A DNA stretch of 64,000 nt from Acinetobacter guillouiae CIP 63.46 (lineage in GTDB: Bacteria > Pseudomonadota > Gammaproteobacteria > Pseudomonadales > Moraxellaceae), in NCBI RefSeq assembly GCF_000368145.1, contig NZ_KB849282.1, forward strand, positions 440,129-504,128. The letters are read 5' to 3'. The translations under genes and the position numbers were made by a program. The notes under the pieces are model-generated. The model saw nothing but the letters and a program-made list of their open reading frames with translations, searched no databases and was not told where the DNA came from. Shown piece after piece: positions 1 to 8,788 of this stretch. The first letter of the stretch is position 1, and the number at the start of each line of letters is the position of its first letter.

Positions 1-9
1 GCCTTCGTT

Positions 10-49
10 ATGAAACTCGAAAATAGTCTCGCTATTCTCTTCGTTTCAT
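10..49. repeat. imperfect inverted repeat at window edge
   Basis: ATGAAAC at 10-16 pairs with GTTTCAT at 43-49. An inner AATAG/CTATT pair surrounds a short loop. It lies just beyond the stop of the leftward symporter gene, so it may be that gene's terminator. There is no clear T-run on either strand. Its other context lies outside the window. Confidence 0.35.
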
Positions 50-107
50 GCCTTGCCTGCTCAATTTTAACCTACAACGCAAGCCATTTATGAAATGTCT
101 ACAGACC

Positions 108-1061
108 CTATTGTTTATTTTCAGCCATTTTATCTGCTTTCGCTGCCCAATACGTGGCTAAAACAGGCCCAGAAATATTATGCCATAAACTAAAAATAGC
201 ACTTGGCACTGCGGTTATTGGAGATGCAGCAAAATGTATTGCCGCTAAGGTCACACCTAAACCAGAATTTTGCATCCCCACTTCAATCGCAACAGCTTTA
301 GAATCAGGATAAGATAAGTTGAATAGACGACTTGCCCAATAGCCTAATAAAAAGCCTAAACCATTATGTAAAATCACCACACCCAAAATCAGTAGGCCCG
401 ATTGTAAAATTGAAGCCTTACTGGCTGCAATAATTGCTGCCACGATCACCACAATGGCGACTACAGATATTAGAGGCATCACTTGAATATATTGCTCGGT
501 CTTTTGTTTAAATAGACTTCTTAAAATCACGCCCAAAATAATTGGAAAAATCACCACTTTAAGAATATCGATAAACATTGAACCCGCATCAATCGGAATC
601 CACTGGCTGGCTAACACATAGAATATTGCAGGTGTCAAAATAGGCGCTAAAAACGTTGAAACGGATGTACATGTGACGGATAAAGCAGTATTTCCTTTGG
701 CCATATAGGTGATGACATTGGATGCTGTCCCTCCGGGGCAACAGCCGACAAGGATTACTCCTACCGCAATTTCGGGTGGTAAATTAAAAACTTTACAAAG
801 AAAGAATGCCACACTGGGCATCACCACAAAATGTGCAACGACACCGATCACAACCGCTTTGGGATTTGACAAGACATTCTTAAATTCGTCCACGGTCATG
901 GTCATACCCATTCCCAGCATGATAATCCCTAAAACCCATGGAATATATGCTTTCATCCAGACAAATGCTGCTGGAAAACATAAGGCAATAAAGGCAAACA
1001 CCACAACCCATAGGGCAAAAGTTTTTTGTACAAACTGACTAAAACGTAAAATTGCTGACAT
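108..1061 (-). CDS. bile acid:sodium symporter (BASS) family transporter
   Basis: Polytopic inner-membrane protein of 317 residues with about nine or ten hydrophobic segments. The length and pattern fit the BASS/SBF family, which imports organic anions such as bile acids, pantoate or keto acids with sodium. Family-like stretches include GCCPGGTASNVITYMAKGN near residue 106, within the sodium-site region, and VGMQNSGLGVTLA near residue 261. The ATG start at 1061 gives an immediate hydrophobic N-terminus. The next gene upstream (pncA) is co-oriented but 93 bases away. The substrate cannot be told from sequence, so no symbol is assigned. Confidence 0.85.
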   Translation of the reverse strand: MSAILRFSQFVQKTFALWVVVFAFIALCFPAAFVWMKAYIPWVLGIIMLGMGMTMTVDEFKNVLSNPKAVVIGVVAHFVVMPSVAFFLCKVFNLPPEIAVGVILVGCCPGGTASNVITYMAKGNTALSVTCTSVSTFLAPILTPAIFYVLASQWIPIDAGSMFIDILKVVIFPIILGVILRSLFKQKTEQYIQVMPLISVVAIVVIVAAIIAASKASILQSGLLILGVVILHNGLGFLLGYWASRLFNLSYPDSKAVAIEVGMQNSGLGVTLAAIHFAASPITAVPSAIFSLWHNISGPVLATYWAAKADKMAENKQ

Positions 1062-1154
1062 TGTCCTTACCCAAGCAGATTGAGGATTTCGGCTTATCTT
1101 AAAACAAGATGTTCTAAAGCAGTAATATTTCTCAAATGATGCAAGTCTTGATGC

Positions 1155-1790
1155 TTATGCTGCGTTGAAAATCTCTTTTGAGATCACGCGTTTTACACCG
1201 ACAGCCAGCATTTCCTGCCATGCGTGTTGTAAAGAACCATGTAAATCAATTGCTTTGGTCGCGTCCGAAATAACAAAGGCTTTAAAACCTAACTTAGCGG
1301 CATCCATGGCCGTCCATGCGACGCAGAAGTCTGTTGCAATCCCGACAATATACACCGTATCTATACCACGCTCTTTAAGATAGCCCGCCAAGCCTGTAGT
1401 GGTTTTATGATCAGCTTCCATAAAGGCTGAATAGCTGTCAATTTGAGAACGAAAGCCTTTACGAATAATCAGTTGTGCGGTTGGTATGTTTAGATCAGGA
1501 TGGAATTCAGCATCTTGCGTCCCTTGTACGCAGTGTGATGGCCACAATACTTGCGGGCCGTAATCTAAGCTGATCAGGTCATAAGCTTTACGGTTGGGAT
1601 GATTCTCAACAAATGAAATATGGTTTTCAGGGTGCCAATCTTGAGTCAATACAATATTGTCAAAATGTAGTGCCAATTGATTGATGGTTGGAATAATTTG
1701 CTCAGCATGGGCAACTTCTAAATTTCCCCCCGAAGTGAAACCATTTTGTACATCAACAACGATCAAGGCGCTACGCTCAGATTGCAACAT
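1155..1790 (-). CDS. pncA: nicotinamidase (isochorismatase-like hydrolase)
   Basis: A cytoplasmic hydrolase of 211 residues that converts nicotinamide to nicotinate for NAD salvage. The N-terminal ALIVVDVQNGF carries the catalytic aspartate. TQDWHPENH supplies metal-binding Asp and His residues. GIATDFCVAWTAMDA near residue 150 holds the nucleophilic cysteine. These are the expected PncA motifs in the expected order, and the length is typical. A purine-rich AGGGAA lies immediately before the ATG. It is the first gene of a leftward pair with the symporter, but the 93-base gap leaves co-transcription open. Confidence 0.93.
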   Translation of the reverse strand: MLQSERSALIVVDVQNGFTSGGNLEVAHAEQIIPTINQLALHFDNIVLTQDWHPENHISFVENHPNRKAYDLISLDYGPQVLWPSHCVQGTQDAEFHPDLNIPTAQLIIRKGFRSQIDSYSAFMEADHKTTTGLAGYLKERGIDTVYIVGIATDFCVAWTAMDAAKLGFKAFVISDATKAIDLHGSLQHAWQEMLAVGVKRVISKEIFNAA

Positions 1791-2274
1791 TTCCCTACCC
1801 TTATATTGGCCAAATGACTATTATTTTAATCGTAAAAATTTAAATACTCGATGACTCAACATACAATAAAAAAGCCTACATTTGCGAGCATCTTATCAAA
1901 ATCAATCGTGAAATCATCTAGAACGGTTCGCTAGATTCTAAACAGCGAGACTCAGCCGCCCAATAGAAAATTGTTTTCTAGCGAGGATAGATTTTACCCT
2001 GCATTTGGATTAAAACTGCATGCCGGTCATGTTTGATAAAAAAATGAAAATTAAAAAAATTGCTTGGAAATGTGAGTGATTTGTTGCTTTTGTTAAAGAA
2101 TTTCCAAGCTTTGACTAAAGCATATTGTTCTGACACGCTGAATCAGTCATAATTTGCATAAGCATTAGGCAATCTTTAAGATGATTGTTTCACGCTCAAA
2201 TCAAAATACTGCAACCATCCCAATCCTTGTTTACTCAAACGCATGTGGATGGAAAAATAGGATATTTTTTTAAA
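1791..2274. other. 484-base intergenic region with dyad symmetries
   Basis: No credible gene is seen between the divergent pncA and dapA. TAGAAAA at 1964-1970 and TTTTCTA at 1974-1980 form a perfect 7-bp dyad. It sits inside a wider pair, CGCTAGA near 1929-1935 with TCTAGCG at 1977-1983. Neither is followed by a long T-run. The rest is AT-rich and presumably holds the promoters of both flanking genes. Confidence 0.5.
2125..2153 (+). promoter_or_regulatory. candidate sigma-70 promoter for dapA
   Basis: TTGTTC (2125-2130) is separated by 17 bases from CATAAT (2148-2153). This is a plausible -35/-10 pair about 120 bases upstream of the dapA ATG. It was picked by eye, and other AT-rich hexamers nearby could serve instead. 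Confidence 0.35.
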
Positions 2275-3171
2275 ATGACTCAGCAAGCACAGACCATTCA
2301 AGGCTCAATTGTCGCAATCGTCACCCCTATGTTTGAAGATGGCAGCGTAGATTGGAAGGGTCTCGAGAAGCTCGTTGAGTGGCACATAGAACAAGGCACT
2401 AATAGTATTGTTGCTGTCGGTACAACTGGCGAAGCATCTACTCTTAGCATGGCAGAACACACAGAAGTAATTAAAGAAATTATCCGTGTTGCCAATAAAC
2501 GTATTCCAATTATTGCCGGTACTGGTGCAAACTCGACACACGAAGCGATTGAACTCACCAAAGAAGCCAAACAACTCGGCGCAGATGCCGCACTTTTAGT
2601 TACCCCTTATTATAACAAACCAACGCAAGAAGGTTTATTCCAACACTATAAGGCAGTTGCTGAAGCTGTTGATTTACCTATCATTCTTTACAACGTACCT
2701 GGTCGTACTGGTGTAGATCTGCACAACGACACCGCGATTCGTTTAGCAGATATTCCTCAAATCGTAGGAATTAAAGATGCGACTGGCGATGTTCCTCGTG
2801 GTAAAGAGCTGATTGATGGTTTAAAAGGCAAAAACATGGTGGTGTATTCAGGTGATGATGCGACTGCGAGTGAATTGATTCAGTTAGGCGCCCACGGCAA
2901 TATTTCAGTGACAGCAAATATTGCACCAAAAATCATGAGCGAACTTTGTGCCGCTGCAATTGCAGGTGATGCTGCAACAGCAAAAAGCAAAGATGACCAA
3001 GTTGCAAAATTAAACAATATTCTATTTTGCGAATCGAACCCAATTCCAGTGAAATGGGCACTTCATGAAATGGAATTAATTGGTACTGGTATTCGCTTAC
3101 CATTAACTCCCCTAGCAGAACAATACCGTGCACCACTGCGTGAAGAACTCAAAGCAGTGGGTCTCATTTAA
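2275..3171 (+). CDS. dapA: 4-hydroxy-tetrahydrodipicolinate synthase
   Basis: Condenses pyruvate with aspartate semialdehyde in the first committed step of lysine and diaminopimelate synthesis. The TIM-barrel motifs are clear: GTTGEASTL in the substrate loop, YYNKPTQEG with the active-site tyrosine, and GIKDATGD with the Schiff-base lysine. The open frame can be extended to a TTG at 2185. The ATG at 2275 is preferred because MTQQAQTIQGSIVAIVTPMF matches the usual N-terminus and gives the family length (298 residues). bamC follows after 15 bases and then purC, the conserved gammaproteobacterial order, so co-transcription is likely. Confidence 0.97.
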   Translation: MTQQAQTIQGSIVAIVTPMFEDGSVDWKGLEKLVEWHIEQGTNSIVAVGTTGEASTLSMAEHTEVIKEIIRVANKRIPIIAGTGANSTHEAIELTKEAKQLGADAALLVTPYYNKPTQEGLFQHYKAVAEAVDLPIILYNVPGRTGVDLHNDTAIRLADIPQIVGIKDATGDVPRGKELIDGLKGKNMVVYSGDDATASELIQLGAHGNISVTANIAPKIMSELCAAAIAGDAATAKSKDDQVAKLNNILFCESNPIPVKWALHEMELIGTGIRLPLTPLAEQYRAPLREELKAVGLI

Positions 3172-3186
3172 TAAGAGCTTAGTATT

Positions 3187-3795
3187 ATGCAATTACGTTT
3201 AGGTTTAACTCTTGCCATTTCAGCTTTAAGCTTGGCGGGTTGTAGTTCCCTTGGAATCAGTAATGGTTCTTTAGATTATAAAAACACGACCACTGTAGAG
3301 CCACTTAGCTACCCTGAAGGTTCAACAGTTAGACCTGCAACGCCAATGTATCCAGCTCCTATTGTTGACCCTCTTGCACTTCAGCATGCACCAAAATTTG
3401 AAAATAAACGAGGCAACCGTTACGAGGTTCCTCGTCCAGATGTTGCTCAAATCAGTGCACCTGCTGATGAAGTTTCTGCATCAACTGAAAGTGTTGGTCG
3501 TCCTCAAATTTTAACTGATGGAAATGGCAATCCACTGATCAAAATTGATGGAAATTCTGCTACAATTTGGCAGTACGCACTTGCGACCCTCAGTAGCTTA
3601 AATCATAAGGTTATCGGCCAAAGCAAAAATGCCAATGAGGCAACTGTAAAAATCGATAATTCAACTTATGTATTGAAGCTTAATTCTGTAGGTTCAAGTA
3701 ACACACTTGCTGTGTTTAACGCCGATAATAGCTTTGCAGACAAAGAAAAAGCTGCAGAACTATTAACCCAGATTTACCAAAACTGGCCAGCCTAG
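3187..3795 (+). CDS. bamC: BamC-like outer-membrane lipoprotein (NlpB/DapX)
   Basis: Lipoprotein of 202 residues with a signal peptide ending in the lipobox LAGC (Cys19). It is identified mainly by its place between dapA and purC, where BamC (NlpB) sits in enterobacteria. BamC is an accessory lipoprotein of the outer-membrane barrel-assembly complex. A long, low-complexity linker with many Pro, Thr and Ala follows the lipobox. One compact C-terminal domain (about residues 105-202) then follows. E. coli BamC is about 340 residues with two helix-grip domains, so this protein appears to have only one. Assignment rests on synteny plus general architecture. Confidence 0.75.
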   Translation: MQLRLGLTLAISALSLAGCSSLGISNGSLDYKNTTTVEPLSYPEGSTVRPATPMYPAPIVDPLALQHAPKFENKRGNRYEVPRPDVAQISAPADEVSASTESVGRPQILTDGNGNPLIKIDGNSATIWQYALATLSSLNHKVIGQSKNANEATVKIDNSTYVLKLNSVGSSNTLAVFNADNSFADKEKAAELLTQIYQNWPA

Positions 3796-3832
3796 TCGTT
3801 CTAGGCAATTTTTTTTTGCAAAAGGTTCCCCC

Positions 3833-4552
3833 ATGTTAAAACAAACCTTGCTCTATACTGGTAAAGCGAAATCTGTTTATGAAACAGATAGCGCGGATCA
3901 TCTAATTCTAGTTTTCCGTGACGATGCTTCTGCATTTAATGGCGAAAAAATAGAGCAACTAGACCGTAAAGGTAAGGTGAACAACCGTTTTAATGCCTTT
4001 ATCATGGAAAAACTGGCTGCAGCTGGTATTGAAACACACTTCGAAAAACTTCTTTCTCCAACTGAAGTTTTAGTGAAAAAATTGCAAATGATCCCTGTTG
4101 AATGTGTAATGCGTAATTATGCTGCAGGTTCATTATGCCGTCGTTTGGGTGTAGAAGAAGGTTTAGAGCTTGTTCCACCAACATTTGAATTGTTCTTCAA
4201 AGATGACGCTTTAGGCGATCCGATGGTGAACGAGTCTCAAGCAATTGCATTGGGTTGGGCAAATGCTGAACAATTGGCGAAAATGAAAGAATTGACTCAA
4301 AAAGTCAATGTTGTGCTTAAAGACTTATTCGCTCAAGGCAACATGCTTCTTGTTGATTTTAAACTTGAATTTGGCGTGTTCCATGACCGTATCGTTTTGG
4401 GTGACGAATTCTCTCCAGACGGTTGCCGTCTATGGGATAAAGACACCAAGAAAAAACTCGACAAAGACCGTTTCCGTCAAGGTTTAGGTGGTGTTGTTGA
4501 GGCTTATGAAGAAGTTGCTACACGCATTGGTGTAGATCTTTCAGATATCTAA
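3833..4552 (+). CDS. purC: phosphoribosylaminoimidazole-succinocarboxamide synthase
   Basis: SAICAR synthetase of 239 residues, a cytoplasmic enzyme that joins CAIR and aspartate using ATP in de novo purine synthesis. N-terminal [14 protein letters not shown] is the nucleotide-binding start of the family. [25 protein letters not shown] and DFKLEFG follow in the expected order. The length equals that of other bacterial PurC proteins. The gene follows bamC by 37 bases and is closed by a strong hairpin at 4574-4597, which would end the dapA-bamC-purC transcript. Confidence 0.97.
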   Translation: MLKQTLLYTGKAKSVYETDSADHLILVFRDDASAFNGEKIEQLDRKGKVNNRFNAFIMEKLAAAGIETHFEKLLSPTEVLVKKLQMIPVECVMRNYAAGSLCRRLGVEEGLELVPPTFELFFKDDALGDPMVNESQAIALGWANAEQLAKMKELTQKVNVVLKDLFAQGNMLLVDFKLEFGVFHDRIVLGDEFSPDGCRLWDKDTKKKLDKDRFRQGLGGVVEAYEEVATRIGVDLSDI

Positions 4553-4573
4553 TTTTAGATACTGATTCTTCAA

Positions 4574-4600
4574 AAACCGAGCTTTTTAGCTCGGTTTCTT
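4574..4600 (+). terminator. rho-independent terminator after purC
   Basis: AAACCGAGCT (4574-4583) pairs with AGCTCGGTTT (4588-4597) around a TTTT loop and is followed by CTTATTTT. It lies between convergent purC and the DUF4303-like gene and may serve both. Confidence 0.8.
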
Positions 4601-4603
4601 ATT

Positions 4604-5164
4604 TTAAGATGCTGATTTTTCTAATAGGTAATCATATAAATTTTCACCAGCTTTTTTCTGAAAGCGGTTTTCAAATAAAGGCACTAAAAACTCAGGATTA
4701 ATTTGTGGGAAACTGATGTCCTCAAAATCTTCATCGGATGAGTCTGCATATTGAATAATGACAATAATTTCTTCACCCTGTTGGTTTTTTAATTTTCCTT
4801 GTGTTCTTAAATCTTGTAATGCTTGAATAATCGTCTTTTGATAGTGCGCTTGCAATTCGCTATATTGCTCATCTGTATAATCCTCTCCCAAGTCCTGATA
4901 CAAAGCCGTGATTGCATCGTGAACACGATTATTGGCAGTACTTGAACAACTCCATTCTGAAATCCACCATGCTTCATAGACGTCTTCAAAGGTTTTTAAT
5001 TGTTCTAATGTGCATCCTACATAAAAGAAACCACAGAAATCTTCAACCATTCCCAAACCAATAGCACATAAATGCTGATCTTGTGTAAGCTGCTGAATCT
5101 CAGCGAAAGCATCTTGAATGTCTTGGTAAATCACTGAATATAAATGGTCTTTGTTCATCATCAT
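4604..5164 (-). CDS. DUF4303-like protein of unknown function
   Basis: Soluble, acidic protein of 186 residues from the first of three consecutive Met codons (5164, 5161, 5158). A longer frame begins at 5230, but its extra N-terminus looks unlike the family. AFAEIQQLTQ and LCAIGLGMVEDFCGFF followed by an aromatic-rich EAWWISEWSCSS segment suggest DUF4303, a family often found beside SMI1/KNR4-type immunity proteins. I infer this from overall pattern only. There is no signal peptide or membrane segment. No toxin or partner gene is adjacent. The copper-type promoter upstream faces the other way. Confidence 0.6.
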   Translation of the reverse strand: MMMNKDHLYSVIYQDIQDAFAEIQQLTQDQHLCAIGLGMVEDFCGFFYVGCTLEQLKTFEDVYEAWWISEWSCSSTANNRVHDAITALYQDLGEDYTDEQYSELQAHYQKTIIQALQDLRTQGKLKNQQGEEIIVIIQYADSSDEDFEDISFPQINPEFLVPLFENRFQKKAGENLYDYLLEKSAS

Positions 5165-5339
5165 GTTCTTATCATTCACAATTTCAATGCAGAGTTTACT
5201 ATCAAAGCATAAATTCTGTATATAAACCATTCGCCTATGTTGGCATTTAGCATTCGTAAAAAATTCAGCAATCGATGGCTTAAAAATACTGTAAATTATT
5301 TTTGAAAAAGCGTTGCGATGAAACTTTAAACATTAAAAC

Positions 5340-5370
5340 TTGACCTTACAATTATGGTAAGGTTTATCTT
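5340..5370 (+). promoter_or_regulatory. MerR/CueR-type metal-responsive promoter
   Basis: TTGACC (5340-5345) and TATCTT (5365-5370) are separated by 19 bases, the long spacer typical of MerR-family promoters. A perfect dyad, ACCTTAC (5343-5349) and GTAAGGT (5357-5363), sits between them and resembles the CueR box. It lies 32 bases before the metal-binding protein gene. The regulator itself is not in this window. Confidence 0.75.
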
Positions 5371-5401
5371 AAGTTTAAGTCTTCTTAGAGCAGGGTGAGA
5401 T

Positions 5402-5590
5402 ATGGAATTTTATATTGAAAATATGACCTGTGGTGGTTGTGCACGTGGTGTAACCAAAGCAATTCAATCTGTAGATGAAAATGCTAAGGTGATTACCGAT
5501 CCACCAAGTCACAGTGTTAAAGTTGAAACAACAGCAACACAGCAACAAGTGGTTGATGCTTTATCAGAAGCGGGCTTTCCTCCACGCTAA
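5402..5590 (+). CDS. small heavy-metal-associated (HMA) domain protein, CopZ-like
   Basis: A single ferredoxin-like HMA domain of 62 residues with the soft-metal motif MTCGGC (residues 8-13). It probably acts as a cytoplasmic copper chaperone that passes Cu(I) to a P-type ATPase. KAIQSVDENAKVITDPP and VVDALSEAGF fill out the usual secondary structure. The gene is alone: a MerR-type promoter precedes it and a hairpin terminator follows. The operator points to copper-, silver- or gold-induced expression through a CueR homologue located elsewhere. The motif and promoter agree, so the general role is secure. Metal identity is inferred. Confidence 0.88.
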   Translation: MEFYIENMTCGGCARGVTKAIQSVDENAKVITDPPSHSVKVETTATQQQVVDALSEAGFPPR

Positions 5591-5607
5591 GCTGATTGGA
5601 TAAGGTG

Positions 5608-5638
5608 AAAAGGGCTATCAATTTAAGGTAGCCCTTTT
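5608..5638 (+). terminator. hairpin terminator after HMA-protein gene
   Basis: AAAAGGGCTA (5608-5617) pairs with TAGCCCTTTT (5629-5638) around an 11-base loop. The terminal Ts of the right arm form only a short T-run. Confidence 0.65.
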
Positions 5639-6016
5639 GCATTAAAGCAAATATAAACTGATCAAACTGGGCTCTGTCATGGGATTTATTCGTCTGTATA
5701 GCATTGATCAAACCCAGCTTTTGCTGATGTAAATTGTTGATCATCACTATATTTCATCAACTTAATTCAATATCATCGCCTCATCACTGAGCCAATCAAA
5801 ATCATACGCTTTATCAATAATTTCAAAAGATTGTGTATCAAACTTCCCATAAAACATCACATGATAAAATCTAGATTTCTAAACTGAGAACACTTTAAAT
5901 AACCATACACTTTGCAGATTTTATTCTATTTATATTTTTAAAAGTTGTTTTCTAAATAATCTCAAGCTCACTATGATCACAACAAACCGTTACAAAAAGA
6001 GCTACAAAATAGAGTT
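5639..6016. other. intergenic region upstream of the TonB receptor
   Basis: This AT-rich region holds only a short leftward open frame (see 5762-5857). I looked for a Fur box (GATAATNATTATC) and did not see one, although the next gene is a TonB-dependent receptor. Confidence 0.5.
5762..5857 (-). pseudogene. possible C-terminal gene remnant, 31 codons
   Basis: A leftward frame reads MFYGKFDTQSFEIIDKAYDF and then DWLSDEAMILN before a stop at 5762. The composition (aromatic and acidic residues, no runs) looks protein-like rather than random. The frame is closed by a TAG only seven codons before the Met, so it would be a fragment or a very small gene. No ribosome binding site is obvious. Confidence 0.22.
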
Positions 6017-8419
6017 ATGCGTACATTATCAAAACGATATTCATTAAGCCTGACCGCCAGCTTAGTTTTTACATTTCTGTATCCACATGCATACGCTGCG
6101 GAACAGATTCCAGCCACCCAAGAAGTTAAAACACTTGATACCATTGTTGTCACAGGTACACGTTCGCTAAAACGTTCTAAAACAGATTCCTTACAACCGA
6201 TTGATGTGATTAGTGCAGCGGAATTGACAGAACGTACAGGTTCAAGTGAGTTAGGTACGGCGCTGGCTAAAATTATCCCCTCGATTAACTTTCCTCGTCC
6301 AACCGTTGTCGATGGAACAGAACTCGTTCGCCCAGTGCAACTAAAAGGGCTTTCTCCTGATCAAGTTTTGGTTTTAGTGAATGGCAAACGTCGCCATACT
6401 GGGGCATTTATTAACCTTGGGGGTACCATTGGGCGTGGTTCAGCACCGACCGATTTAAATGCCATTCCGATTTCTGCCATCAGCCGTATTGAAGTACTTA
6501 GAGAAGGTGCATCTGCTCGCTATGGTTCAGATGCAATTGCTGGTGTTGTCAACATTATCTTAAAGTCTGATCCTAAAACAGGTGATGCAGGTATTCGCTA
6601 CGGTATTTATGACAAAGGTGATGGTGAACAAAAACAATCCTATGTCTCGGGCGGTACTCAACTGGGCAATTATGGTTATGCCATTTTTTCTGGTGAATGG
6701 CAGGACAATGAAGCAACCAATCGCGCAGGTTTAGACCTTCGTGATCCAAACGCCACTACATACGGACAAAGAACTTTTCGTTTTGGTGATCCAAAATCAG
6801 ATGAGGTAAAAGCTTCTGTTAATGCTGGTTTTGACCTTAGTGATACTGTTGAATTATATGGTTTTTCAACCTATAGCCATCGTAATGCAGAAACTGCTGG
6901 GTTCTATCGTTTGAGTAATGCCTCGAACAATGTATCTGCATTATTTCCAAATGGTTATTTACCGCTGATTCGCGGTCAATTAGATGACTTTAGTGCCGTT
7001 GCAGGCTTACGTGGGGAAGTCGCAGATTGGCGCTATGATGTTTCAGCCAATTATGGCTTAAACCAATATGATGTAAATACAAAAACCATCAATGTCGATC
7101 TATACAAAGATACAGGTTCAACACCAAATTCATTCCATAATGGACAGTTAAAGAATACTCAAGCTGTTTATAATATTGATTTGTCAAAAGAATTTGAGTT
7201 CTCTGCTTTTGCAAGTCCATTAAATGTCGCATTTGGTGCTCAGTATTTAAATCAACAATATCAAATCAAAGCAGGCAATCCTGCCTCTTATTATAAAAGT
7301 GGTTCTTCAGGTTTATCAGGCTTTCGTCAAGCAGATGCCGGGAAATGGACACGTGACAGTTATGCAGGATATCTCGATTTAGAAACAGATATTACTCAAA
7401 AACTTTCAGCATCTACAGCCTATCGTTATGAGAAATATGATGACTTTGGGGACACCAATAATGCATCTCTTTCGTTACGTTATAAGCTTTTACCTCAAGT
7501 TGCGGTACGTGGCTCAGTTTCTACAGGCTTTCGAGCACCGAGTCTGGCACAACAATATTTCACCCAAACTTCTTCGCAATTGGTCAATGGACAGTTTGTT
7601 GAGGCTGGAACATTTCCAAGTTCTTCACAAGTTGCACAATTGCTCGGCGCAGAAGACTTAAAAGCTGAAAAATCAAAGAACTATAGCCTTGGCTTGGTAT
7701 TTACCCCGACTAAAAACCTATATGTGACTTTGGATGCCTACCAAATTGATATTGATGACCGCATTAGCTTATCTTCAAATATCAATGCCAGCAGCCCCGC
7801 TGTTCGCGCTTATTTAGTATCTAAAGGGATTACCGATACCAATTTCAGCACGGTTCGTTTCTTTAATAATGCCAGTAATACCCGCACTCGTGGTGTAGAT
7901 TTAGTTGCCAATTACCAATGGCAAAACCTGCCTTATGGCGAGTTAACCACATCTTTGGCATATAATTTTAATCGCAATAAAGTCACCGATGTCGATAAAA
8001 ACCCTGAGATTTTAAATGCCTTGGGTGTCAACCTCACCCGTTTAGACCGTCGTGAACAATATGGTCTATTGGCAGGAAGCACGCCTGAACATAAGTTCAG
8101 TTTAGCCAATGATTATAAAATTGGAAATTTTGGTATCAATACCAATATCACGCGTTATGGTAGCTTCGAAACTTACAGTAACTCAGGTGCTGCCAGTGAT
8201 CAGAAATTTTCTGCAAAATGGCTATTGGATTTAGCACTGACATACCAATTAAACGATTGGAAATTTACTGTTGGGGGAGACAACATTACCAATGTTTATC
8301 CTGATAAAGATGTTTATGACATCAACAAACCTACTGGCGGAAGTTTACAATACAGCCAGTTCTCACCGTTTGGCTTTAATGGTGCGTTCTATTACGGCAA
8401 AATTAATTATAAGTGGTAG
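6017..8419 (+). CDS. TonB-dependent outer-membrane receptor
   Basis: An outer-membrane receptor of 800 residues that would use TonB-ExbBD energy to import a scarce ligand. The signal peptide ends at about AYA (residues 25-27). A TonB-box-like DTIVVTG follows near residue 41. The plug contains VLVLVNGKRRH and EVLREGASARYGSDAIAGVV (about residues 120-180). The C-terminal 600 residues form the barrel, ending in the aromatic YYGKINYKW. The plug resembles the receptor subgroup linked to carbohydrates and other organic ligands. There is no Fur box upstream and no transporter or siderophore gene adjacent, so an iron ligand is not implied. The ligand is unknown. Confidence 0.9.
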   Translation: MRTLSKRYSLSLTASLVFTFLYPHAYAAEQIPATQEVKTLDTIVVTGTRSLKRSKTDSLQPIDVISAAELTERTGSSELGTALAKIIPSINFPRPTVVDGTELVRPVQLKGLSPDQVLVLVNGKRRHTGAFINLGGTIGRGSAPTDLNAIPISAISRIEVLREGASARYGSDAIAGVVNIILKSDPKTGDAGIRYGIYDKGDGEQKQSYVSGGTQLGNYGYAIFSGEWQDNEATNRAGLDLRDPNATTYGQRTFRFGDPKSDEVKASVNAGFDLSDTVELYGFSTYSHRNAETAGFYRLSNASNNVSALFPNGYLPLIRGQLDDFSAVAGLRGEVADWRYDVSANYGLNQYDVNTKTINVDLYKDTGSTPNSFHNGQLKNTQAVYNIDLSKEFEFSAFASPLNVAFGAQYLNQQYQIKAGNPASYYKSGSSGLSGFRQADAGKWTRDSYAGYLDLETDITQKLSASTAYRYEKYDDFGDTNNASLSLRYKLLPQVAVRGSVSTGFRAPSLAQQYFTQTSSQLVNGQFVEAGTFPSSSQVAQLLGAEDLKAEKSKNYSLGLVFTPTKNLYVTLDAYQIDIDDRISLSSNINASSPAVRAYLVSKGITDTNFSTVRFFNNASNTRTRGVDLVANYQWQNLPYGELTTSLAYNFNRNKVTDVDKNPEILNALGVNLTRLDRREQYGLLAGSTPEHKFSLANDYKIGNFGINTNITRYGSFETYSNSGAASDQKFSAKWLLDLALTYQLNDWKFTVGGDNITNVYPDKDVYDINKPTGGSLQYSQFSPFGFNGAFYYGKINYKW

Positions 8420-8443
8420 GCTTTAAAGTTAACCAAGGGCTTC

Positions 8444-8470
8444 AAACCGAGTTGAATGGCTCGGTTTTTT
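8444..8470 (+). terminator. rho-independent terminator after TonB receptor
   Basis: AAACCGAG (8444-8451) pairs with CTCGGTTT (8460-8467) around an 8-base loop, and further Ts follow. Confidence 0.8.
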
Positions 8471-8498
8471 ATGTGTGTCGTTATTGGGTATATCCCTA

Positions 8499-8710
8499 AC
8501 CTGTTCAGAAACGCATACACTAGAATATAATTTTTCTTCATTCATAATTTTAATTAAATCAATTCTATGGGCAAATAAGTTGTTTAATTTTAAAAACATT
8601 CATTGCACACTTTGCTTTGAAAGTTTAAATCAATTTGCGTAGGCGCTACCTAACTTTTCAGAAATGAACAGAGACGAGTGACAAAATCTCCTGTTGGATC
8701 AGCGAGTATC
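8499..8710 (+). repeat. dispersed structured repeat, copy 1 (truncated)
   Basis: Shares the block AACGCATACAC...AGAATATAAT, then ATTAAATCAATT, TTGCTTTGAAAGTTT, a GTAGGC...CCTAAC hairpin and a CTTTTCAGAAATGAACAG hairpin with copy 3 (54648-54974), in the same order and orientation. The match stops just inside the third hairpin, after GTTGGAT at 8693-8699. The GGCGACAT hairpin and the 3' tail are missing. This copy fills most of the gap between the receptor and the next gene. Confidence 0.8.
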
Positions 8711-8788
8711 GGTAAGCTTGGATTACTGATGAACTTTTTTTAAGAAACTTATATACTCAAAACAAACGATATTCAGATTTAATCGAAC

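Noticed and set aside
5517-5747. 76-codon leftward frame overlapping the end of the HMA-protein gene
   Set aside because: It runs through the HMA gene's hairpin terminator and has no ribosome site or family resemblance.
6017-8419. Iron-regulated siderophore receptor
   Set aside because: No Fur box was found upstream and no siderophore genes adjoin it, so the ligand was left open.
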